DNA from: M3007 sp040080915
GTDB lineage: Bacteria; Bacteroidota; Bacteroidia; Chitinophagales; Saprospiraceae
Length of the DNA stretch: 13,941 bases
Assembly (NCBI GenBank): GCA_040080915.1
Contig: JBEBHD010000137.1
Coordinates: 1 to 13,941, forward strand
Reading direction: 5' to 3'
Positions 1-5,807 of the stretch are shown piece by piece; within the stretch, counting starts at the first letter, position 1; each line of letters begins with the position of its first letter. The position numbers were made by a program, and so were the translations under genes. Below the pieces are notes generated by a model. The model ran no database searches, was not told the origin of the DNA, and saw nothing but the letters and a program-made list of their open reading frames with translations.

Positions 1-1388
1 CTGTCTTCCTTATTGTACTTGCTACACGCTACACAGCCCTTTCGGCCCAAACACCCAACCAAGCGGCAGACGCTACATTTATCCGAAAAATTTATGATCA
101 GGCCCTGACCGACGGGCGTTGCCACCCTTGGCTGCGTGACCTGTGCTTCGATGTGGGGCACCGCTTGAGCGGTAGCATCGGTGCCGAAAAAGCCGTGAAG
201 TGGAGCAAGGCTGCCCTCGATACCGTGGGCCTTGACTCGGTCTGGCTACAGCCGGTAATGGTGCCCCACTGGGAGCGCGGCGAGCCAGAGCAGGTTCAGG
301 TACTCGGCAACAAAAAGCGCGGCGGTTTCCGGCTCGATGCGCTGGCCCTCGGCGGGTCGGTCGGCACGGAGGGCCGGGCCGTCACCGGGGATGTGGTGGA
401 AGTGCGCTCGTGGCAGGAACTGGATTCCCTCGGCGAGGCACGCCTTCGGGGCAAGATCGTTTTCTTCAACCGACCGATGGACCCGACCAAGATCCGCACA
501 TTTGAAGCCTATGGCGGCGCGGTGGACCAGCGTGCCCAAGGGCCGTCCCGGGCCGCCAAATACGGTGCCGTGGGCGTGCTCGTGCGCTCAATGGGTTTTC
601 GGCTTGACGACTTTCCGCACACCGGCAGCCTCCGCTACGATTCAACGGTCACGCTCATACCCGCCGTGGCCATCAGCACCAACGCTGCCGAACGCCTGAG
701 CGCTTTTTTGCGCAGCGAAACCACCCCTGCCCGGGTCTCCATGACGCTCAACTGCCGCACACTTCCCGATGTACTTTCCTACAACGTAATTGGCGAAATT
801 CGCGGCTCGGAATATCCCGACAGTATCCTGCTCGTGGGCGGCCACCTCGACAGCTGGGACGTGGGCCACGGTGCGCACGACGACGGTGCGGGCTGCACCC
901 AGAGCATGGACGTGCTGCGGTATTTCAAACAATTGGGCTACAAACCCCGCCACACCATCCGCTGCGTTCTGTTTATGAACGAGGAAAACGGCCTGCGCGG
1001 CGGACGCGAGTACGCCCGCGAGGCCGAGCGCAAGGGCGAGTTTCACCTGTGCGCCATCGAGAGCGATGCCGGGGGGTTCTCCCCGCGCGGGTTCGGGTTT
1101 GATGCCGACGACGCTGTGCTGGACCGTTTTTTTGAAAAAGTGGCCGCCCACCAGGACTTGCTCGAACCCTACGGACTGAAACTCCAACGGGGCGGTGGCG
1201 GTGCCGATATTGGCCCGCTCAAAGGCCAAAAGGGCTTGCTGAGCGGTTTAGCGCCCGACTCGCAGCGGTACTTTGACTACCACCATACCGCAGCCGACGT
1301 GTTCGAGGCCGTCAACAAGCGCGAACTCGAACTGGGCGCAGCGAGTATGGCAGCACTGGTTTATCTGTTGGACCTGTACGGGTTGTAA
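1..1388 (+). CDS. Exported M28 family zinc metallopeptidase (carboxypeptidase Q-like), 5'-truncated by the window edge
   Basis: The frame is open from base 3, so the start codon lies upstream of the window. The GTG at 153 is internal, since the residues before it (IRKIYDQALTDG, then HPWLRDLC) belong to the family's N-terminus. The first visible residues, VFLIVLATRYTALSAQ, look like the end of a Sec signal peptide, so the enzyme is probably periplasmic or secreted. A PA-like insert spans about 390-690. All five expected di-zinc ligands are visible: His in GHLDS (843-845), the first Asp of HDDGAG (879-881), the second Glu of NEEN (984-986, after the catalytic Glu at 981-983), Asp in ESDAGG (1065-1067), and His before Thr in YHHTAADV (1284-1286). 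It should be an active amino- or carboxypeptidase that trims peptides, possibly for amino-acid uptake. The exact substrate cannot be told. The end YLLDLYGL is a natural family C-terminus. Confidence 0.93.
   Translation, partial: VFLIVLATRYTALSAQTPNQAADATFIRKIYDQALTDGRCHPWLRDLCFDVGHRLSGSIGAEKAVKWSKAALDTVGLDSVWLQPVMVPHWERGEPEQVQVLGNKKRGGFRLDALALGGSVGTEGRAVTGDVVEVRSWQELDSLGEARLRGKIVFFNRPMDPTKIRTFEAYGGAVDQRAQGPSRAAKYGAVGVLVRSMGFRLDDFPHTGSLRYDSTVTLIPAVAISTNAAERLSAFLRSETTPARVSMTLNCRTLPDVLSYNVIGEIRGSEYPDSILLVGGHLDSWDVGHGAHDDGAGCTQSMDVLRYFKQLGYKPRHTIRCVLFMNEENGLRGGREYAREAERKGEFHLCAIESDAGGFSPRGFGFDADDAVLDRFFEKVAAHQDLLEPYGLKLQRGGGGADIGPLKGQKGLLSGLAPDSQRYFDYHHTAADVFEAVNKRELELGAASMAALVYLLDLYGL
21..34 (+). 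repeat. Two tandem copies of the heptamer gctacac in the signal-peptide region
   Basis: The heptamer gctacac occurs twice in a row inside the signal-peptide codons of the M28 peptidase gene. Two copies can arise by chance. It is listed because two longer 7-bp arrays occur at the 5' ends of other genes in this window. The unit differs from the gcggtga unit found there. Confidence 0.4.
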
Positions 1389-1410
1389 GCCCGCCCCTTA
1401 ACCCTGTGCG

Positions 1411-1430
1411 AAAATTTAAACACGCTCTAA
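1411..1430 (-). mobile_element. Solo insertion-sequence-like terminal end (relic) with adjoining TAA
   Basis: The reverse complement of 1412-1427 reads gagcgtgtttaaattt, identical to 13851-13866 at the other end of the window. Both copies adjoin a TAA trinucleotide, here at 1428-1430. GAG-initial ends with TNA targets are known for some IS5-family groups (for example IS1031), so this looks like a leftover end. The element body would lie to the left, but the M28 gene ends only 23 bp away at 1388, so at most about 39 bp remain. It could instead be a regulatory repeat shared by several genes. Confidence 0.45.
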
Positions 1431-1514
1431 CCGACTCTTATTCCCGAGTGACTGGTAAGCGCTCGGCTTTCAGCAAAAAAGGAACGTATAGTCCACCATC
1501 TATTCTATTTGACA

Positions 1515-2642
1515 ATGCCCAAGCAAGTTACATTAACAATAGCAGCCTTTTCCTCGCCCAAACTCAACAAAGATCAGCAGCAGTTCAACAACCTCGTCAA
1601 CCGAATTCGAGGCATACGCATCAAAATCGAGCAGATGAAGGAGGATGATCTGGAACTGCGCCGTTTGGGAGAAAAACTCGTAAAACCGGAAGAGACCAAA
1701 ATGCTGAATATCTGGCGCGACTGGGTAATGGCCTTGCACACCAGCCCATTCAAGTCAAAACTGTCCCAAAAGGCTGCGAATAAGTTTCCCTTGGTCATGA
1801 TAGCGGAAATGACGACGCTGCTCGAATCGTCCGTCTATGCCGAGGATGCCGAACTGCAGGAGATTTATGTGGAATACGAAGGCAGCGGACGCAGTTACGC
1901 GGAAATCCAAGAAGAAGACGAATTCCTAATGAAGGACATGACGGCATTCATGATGAACAACCTGTATGGCACGGACATGAATGCCGACGATTTTGACGAC
2001 CCGGCGGTTCTCAAAGAAAAAATGGCCGCCTACCAAGCCAAGTTCGAAGAAATGAAGCAGTCCAAGACCGAAAAGAATGCCCAAGGCAAGAGGTCGGCCG
2101 CCCAGATCGCTGCCGAGGAAAAGCGCCGCTTGGCCGAAGAAACCGTGAAAAAGAGCGCGAAGCAAATCTACGTTGACCTTGTACGAAACTTCCACCCCGA
2201 CCAAGAGCAAGACGAAACCCTGCGGGTCGAAAAAACCGAGATCATGAAATCGGTCACAGCTGCCTACGAAGCCAACGATTACCTCCGGTTGATCGAACTG
2301 CAGATGTCCCTGCTCGCCGGGCGTGACAACGCAGTGGCCAAGTTCAACCAAGCCCAGATTCGGTATTTCAACAAAACCCTGCGCGAGCAATTGAATGACC
2401 TGGAACAAGAACTGTACTTCGCCTCACCCGAAGGCAACGGAAATATGTACGCCATGCTCTACGACCAGAATCGCAACCGGATGATGACCAATATCGAACG
2501 ACACACCCGACATGTACAAGCCACACAACGCAGCCTGCAAAAAAACATCCTGCTGATAAAAGACGGCAAGATGTTCAAGGACTTTGTGCGTGACTACGAT
2601 CTGGGCGATACGTTCGATGATTTTCCCACATCAGGATTTTGA
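1515..2642 (+). CDS. J-domain protein (DnaJ-like co-chaperone), non-canonical architecture
   Basis: A hydrophilic protein of about 375 residues without signal peptide or membrane segment, so probably cytoplasmic. A TTG at 1509 is also in frame, but ATG 1515 (MPKQVTLT) is preferred; no Shine-Dalgarno is evident. The N-terminal ~200 residues are helical and charged, with a Lys/Glu-rich, probably coiled-coil stretch around 165-215. After it comes a J-like module with the invariant HPD tripeptide at residues 227-229 (YVDLVRNFHPDQEQDE), followed by a helix III/IV-like segment (KTEIMKSVTAAYEANDYLRLIELQ). J domains stimulate DnaK ATPase through HPD. The G/F region and zinc-finger cysteines of true DnaJ are absent, so this is a specialised or orphan J protein with unknown clients. 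It may be co-transcribed with the next gene (54-bp gap). Confidence 0.8.
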   Translation: MPKQVTLTIAAFSSPKLNKDQQQFNNLVNRIRGIRIKIEQMKEDDLELRRLGEKLVKPEETKMLNIWRDWVMALHTSPFKSKLSQKAANKFPLVMIAEMTTLLESSVYAEDAELQEIYVEYEGSGRSYAEIQEEDEFLMKDMTAFMMNNLYGTDMNADDFDDPAVLKEKMAAYQAKFEEMKQSKTEKNAQGKRSAAQIAAEEKRRLAEETVKKSAKQIYVDLVRNFHPDQEQDETLRVEKTEIMKSVTAAYEANDYLRLIELQMSLLAGRDNAVAKFNQAQIRYFNKTLREQLNDLEQELYFASPEGNGNMYAMLYDQNRNRMMTNIERHTRHVQATQRSLQKNILLIKDGKMFKDFVRDYDLGDTFDDFPTSGF

Positions 2643-2696
2643 GGGTAGCCCTTTCTCCAACCCTCCCCGAATTTCTCGCACGTTCCTTAACGCCTC

Positions 2697-3548
2697 ATGC
2701 ACACTTCGTACTTGTTGTTTTTCTTCTTGTTATCGAGCTCCGTTCGGCCTGCCTGCCAAACTGAACCTAACCTCGCCGAAGCGGCATCAGCCCCCCCCCC
2801 TGATTCCTTCGTGCTGTTGGAAACCCTGCCCGTCCGGGCGCGTTTCGCTACTGCCGACAACCTCGGTAACGTCTACCTCGTGACCGCCCAAAACGCCTTG
2901 GAAAAATACGCGCCAGGTGGCCGCCTGCTCGCCCGGTACTCCAACAACCGCCTTGGGCAGGCGGCATGGTTGGATGTGTCCAACCCCATGAAAGTGCTGG
3001 CCTGGTACGCCGATTTCCGTACCGTTGTTTTTCTGGATCGCAGCCTGACGCTACTGGGCGAGATCAACCTCATCGGTGCAGGCTACCCGGAGGTGTACAC
3101 GGTGGCTGCCGCTGCCGACGGCAACCTGTGGCTGTACGACGAGGTGGCGTTTCAACTAAAAAAAACCACGCCGGAGGGCATCACACTTTTCGAGAGCCAG
3201 GCGCTCAACCTGATCCAGTCCGAGCGCATCGCCGTGGCGGCCATCCGCGACGACGGTACCCAAGTGCTTGCCGCTGACCCGGCGCTCGGCGTACTGTGTT
3301 TCGACGTGTACGGCCAGTTCCAGCGGATCCTCCCGTGGCGCGGCATTTCATCGTTCGTGCTGGCGCAAAACAGGCTGGAACACCTCGCGAACGGGGTCTT
3401 GCACCTGGAAGATTTGCAAGCATTGGCTGCTCGGGAAATCCCGCTGCCCGACTCGGCGAAGGAACCGGGCGCACAGGTTTGGGCGGCCCCGAAACGGCTG
3501 TTCGTGCAGGGCGGGGAGGTTAGTTTGCAGGTTTGGGGCCGGGAGTGA
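2697..3548 (+). CDS. Exported beta-propeller-like protein of unknown function
   Basis: A protein of 283 residues whose N-terminus MHTSYLLFFFLLSSSVRPAC is a signal peptide. Cys20 could be a lipidation site, but Arg at -3 is not a canonical lipobox. The mature part holds repeating segments such as DNLGNVYLVTAQNALEKY, FRTVVFLDRSLTLLGE and DGNLWLYDEVAFQLKK. Their spacing resembles propeller blades. I recall similar conserved proteins of unknown role in Bacteroidota, but cannot name one. Codons 32-35 run through a C10 tract at 2791-2800. One extra C gives an immediate TGA, and one fewer leads to a TGA at 2881-2883, so expression may switch by slippage. The last 68 bp recur in diverged form at 8411-8478. 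It converges with the next minus-strand gene (19-bp gap, no terminator seen). Confidence 0.75.
   Translation: MHTSYLLFFFLLSSSVRPACQTEPNLAEAASAPPPDSFVLLETLPVRARFATADNLGNVYLVTAQNALEKYAPGGRLLARYSNNRLGQAAWLDVSNPMKVLAWYADFRTVVFLDRSLTLLGEINLIGAGYPEVYTVAAAADGNLWLYDEVAFQLKKTTPEGITLFESQALNLIQSERIAVAAIRDDGTQVLAADPALGVLCFDVYGQFQRILPWRGISSFVLAQNRLEHLANGVLHLEDLQALAAREIPLPDSAKEPGAQVWAAPKRLFVQGGEVSLQVWGRE
2791..2800 (+). repeat. C10 homopolymer tract in coding sequence (possible phase-variation tract)
   Basis: Ten consecutive C residues encode part of Ala-Pro-Pro-Pro just behind the signal peptide of the propeller-like protein. C10 keeps the frame. C11 reads straight into TGA at 2801-2803, and C9 stops at 2881-2883. 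Long poly-C/G tracts near the 5' end of surface-protein genes are a classic substrate for slipped-strand mispairing. A homopolymer sequencing error is the main alternative, though the frame is intact as given. Confidence 0.75.
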
Positions 3549-3567
3549 TTGGCGCGATGCCGACGGT

Positions 3568-5706
3568 TCACATACGCAGCCACTTGCCCAGATACTCGCT
3601 GCCTTCCATGTTAAGCCAAAAGGTGTAAAAACCGGAAGGCAAGTGGCCCAACCACAAGACGTTGTCCGCTCTGACCAAGATTTTTTTGTTGATAACCTCC
3701 CGGCCCTGTGCGTCGAACACCCGTACCATGCCCATGGTCACGTCATCCAGCGGAAGCCGGAAATGGAGTTCCCCATCGGGTGAGGGATTGGGCCACAAGA
3801 CCAACGGCGACGCGCCGGGCGGCGTATACGTGCCTACTGACTTGCACGAATCTTGCTGCTCGTAGGCCCCGAGGTCCACTTGGCCGTAGCGGATGCGCGG
3901 GAGGCCGTCCAAGTCGTCCTGCAGGCCGAAAGCCAGTGGGATGTCGTTGTTTCCCTTGTTCACCGCCGGGGAGCAGGGCAGCAGCCGGAGATCGCCAGCG
4001 AGCGAGTCCTGAAAACCCGGTGCTATGCCGCGAAGGATACCGCTTTGAAAGGCCTGTGCCGCGCCCGGAACGCTCGTGCTGTCAGTCAAGTTGAGCAGGG
4101 TGTTGTTGATGTGGTAGCCGTACATGTTGCTTACCGCTGGCTTGTTGTTATAGAACATTTTGCGCAGGTCGGTTTCTGGCTCCCAAATGATGCAGTTGTC
4201 TATGAAAAAATCGTTGAAATACTGGCTGGAGTCGTAGAAAAGCGTGTCCCAGGTTTTGACAAAAATGTACTCGTTGTTGTCGAAAAACGTGCAGTTGGCA
4301 ACGCGGGTGGTGCTTTGGTTTTTGGCTTGAGATGTCGAAGAAATCCCTCCCCCGTTGTCAAAAAAGACGCAGTTTGTGATTTCCGATTGCACCGTGTTGT
4401 ACCTCCCTCCGCCGTGACTTAGTGCAATGCAAATACGGTTAGGGCCGTCACGGTCTTTGTTATTGGCAAACAAACAGCGGTCTACTTTTAATATTGATGT
4501 GCAAAACTGTGAAAAAGACAATTCTCCAGTTATGTCGCTTGCCAAGTTTCCCACGAAGGCGCAATCTTCAACTTCGACATCAATTTTTGCGTTGAATCCT
4601 ATGAAAAAATAATACGCTGATCCGTTCACAAACCTCGCCAAATTTTTCTCGAACAGGCAGTTTCGCATGCTGCAGTTGAGGGTCAATCCTTCGCCTTGGA
4701 TAAAACCCGTGTAACCATCGAACAAGAACGCACCACCTTCGAGCGCCATATTTTCCCGAAAAACACAGGAATCGAACAGTATAGTATAGGTGCTTAGATC
4801 AGGTGGATCGGCATAATAAGCAATGGCCCCTCCTGCGTCGCCGAAGGAGGAGTCGCGCTCGAAAACGCAGCGGCGAACCACTGTACTGGAGTTGGCCGTG
4901 GAGCTAAAAAAAATACCGCCGCCTTTGCCAACGTACGCCTTGTTGTCCAAAAAACGGCAATCTTCCAGCACGAACGTGTCCGAAGGTGCAGAAGGACTGT
5001 TTTTGTAAAACGCCCCGCCTTGGGTCGAGGCCGTGTTGCGGCTGAAGGTGCAGTTGCGTAGCGCGGGGTTCACGGGGCTGGCAAGCTGTTCGGGGTTGCC
5101 GAAATCCGACCAAGAGGCACACAGCCCGCCGCCGTTGTTGGCATGGTTGTACTCGAAAACGCAGTTTTGGATGACAGGGCGGGAGTCTGTCAAGGTGGCC
5201 GAACCCTCCAACAACATACCCGCGCCATAGCGGTCAATCTGAACCGGCGTAAACTCATTGTACGAGTACCCGTCCCGGATGCAAAACCCGTCCACCAGCG
5301 TGGCACTTCCAATCCCCTTTCCGCGCACGACATGGTGAACATTGTCAGTAGGTACACCCGGCACGCCGATGTCGCCGCTCAGGATTGTTTTGTTCAGTTC
5401 GATGTCACGGGCCGACAGGTCGGTTTCCGTACCGGCAAAACCGCCGTACAGGGCCGTGCCGTCCTTTAGCACAAATGAAACCGTTCTGTTGGTCGTGCTC
5501 GTAGGCTTGTAGGTGCCCGCAGCCACCCAGATCGTGTCGCCTGCTTTTGCGGCAGCCAAGGCTTGTTGCAGATCGGTAAAAGCATCGGTCCAAGAGGTGC
5601 CGGTCTGGGTGCCGCCGCTTGCGCTTGCGCTGACGTAGTGGCGGGTTTGGGCGAAAACAATGTTGGAGAGAAAAATGCAAAGGCAGGGTATGAGGAAGGT
5701 GCGCAT
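3568..5706 (-). CDS. T9SS-secreted parallel beta-helix surface protein (choice-of-anchor Q type)
   Basis: A protein of 712 residues. Residues 1-19 form a signal peptide, with likely cleavage after NIVFA and before QTRHY. The mature start (YVSASASGGTQTGTSWTDAF, then LQQALAAAKAGDTIWVAAGTY) is the typical opening of DUF1565/Pmp-like beta-helix proteins. About residues 100-570 repeat short strands with motifs such as NCVFEYN, NCTFSRN, DCRFLDN, SCVFREN and NCLFEKN, the rungs of a right-handed helix. Residues ~579-616 (SPAVNKGN, then VDLGAYE) match the choice-of-anchor Q end module. Residues ~635-712 (LVLWPNPSPDG to GKWLRM) form a type A T9SS sorting domain. It is expected to cross the outer membrane by T9SS and be attached or released; adhesion or glycan binding is possible but not shown. 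No TAnnTTTG box is visible in the 40 bp between its ATG and the upstream terminator. Confidence 0.9.
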   Translation of the reverse strand: MRTFLIPCLCIFLSNIVFAQTRHYVSASASGGTQTGTSWTDAFTDLQQALAAAKAGDTIWVAAGTYKPTSTTNRTVSFVLKDGTALYGGFAGTETDLSARDIELNKTILSGDIGVPGVPTDNVHHVVRGKGIGSATLVDGFCIRDGYSYNEFTPVQIDRYGAGMLLEGSATLTDSRPVIQNCVFEYNHANNGGGLCASWSDFGNPEQLASPVNPALRNCTFSRNTASTQGGAFYKNSPSAPSDTFVLEDCRFLDNKAYVGKGGGIFFSSTANSSTVVRRCVFERDSSFGDAGGAIAYYADPPDLSTYTILFDSCVFRENMALEGGAFLFDGYTGFIQGEGLTLNCSMRNCLFEKNLARFVNGSAYYFFIGFNAKIDVEVEDCAFVGNLASDITGELSFSQFCTSILKVDRCLFANNKDRDGPNRICIALSHGGGRYNTVQSEITNCVFFDNGGGISSTSQAKNQSTTRVANCTFFDNNEYIFVKTWDTLFYDSSQYFNDFFIDNCIIWEPETDLRKMFYNNKPAVSNMYGYHINNTLLNLTDSTSVPGAAQAFQSGILRGIAPGFQDSLAGDLRLLPCSPAVNKGNNDIPLAFGLQDDLDGLPRIRYGQVDLGAYEQQDSCKSVGTYTPPGASPLVLWPNPSPDGELHFRLPLDDVTMGMVRVFDAQGREVINKKILVRADNVLWLGHLPSGFYTFWLNMEGSEYLGKWLRM

Positions 5707-5740
5707 GGGAGCGAGGGTTTTTGAAAAGCGATAAAAGAGG

Positions 5741-5779
5741 AAAAAATCCGGCAGGGGGAAAGAGATTTCCCCTGCCGGA
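5741..5779 (-). terminator. Rho-independent terminator of the M43 protease gene
   Basis: On the minus strand, an 11-bp GC-rich stem (arms 5747-5757 and 5769-5779, tccggcagggg against its complement) is followed directly by six T residues, complement of 5741-5746. It lies 29 bp past the stop of the 5808-8282 gene and upstream of the 3568-5706 gene, so the two T9SS genes are probably separate transcripts or joined only by read-through. Confidence 0.88.
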
Positions 5780-5807
5780 AACGAGCGGGTCTAAAAGAAA
5801 AAAGAGC

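Noticed and set aside
153..155. GTG as start codon of the M28 peptidase
   Set aside because: The frame stays open to the window edge, and the upstream residues include a signal-peptide end and family-typical N-terminal sequence.
2697..2756. Canonical lipoprotein signal in the propeller-like protein
   Set aside because: The residues before Cys20 are Arg-Pro-Ala, which do not fit the usual lipobox. Lipidation is left open but not claimed.
3158..3165. A8 tract in the propeller-like gene as a second slippage site
   Set aside because: Runs of this length are common, and the site lies mid-gene. It lacks the 5' placement that makes the C10 tract suggestive.
5707..5740. Promoter directly upstream of the beta-helix protein gene
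   Set aside because: No TAnnTTTG box was found between its ATG and the terminator stem. Its promoter may be further upstream, or it may rely on read-through.
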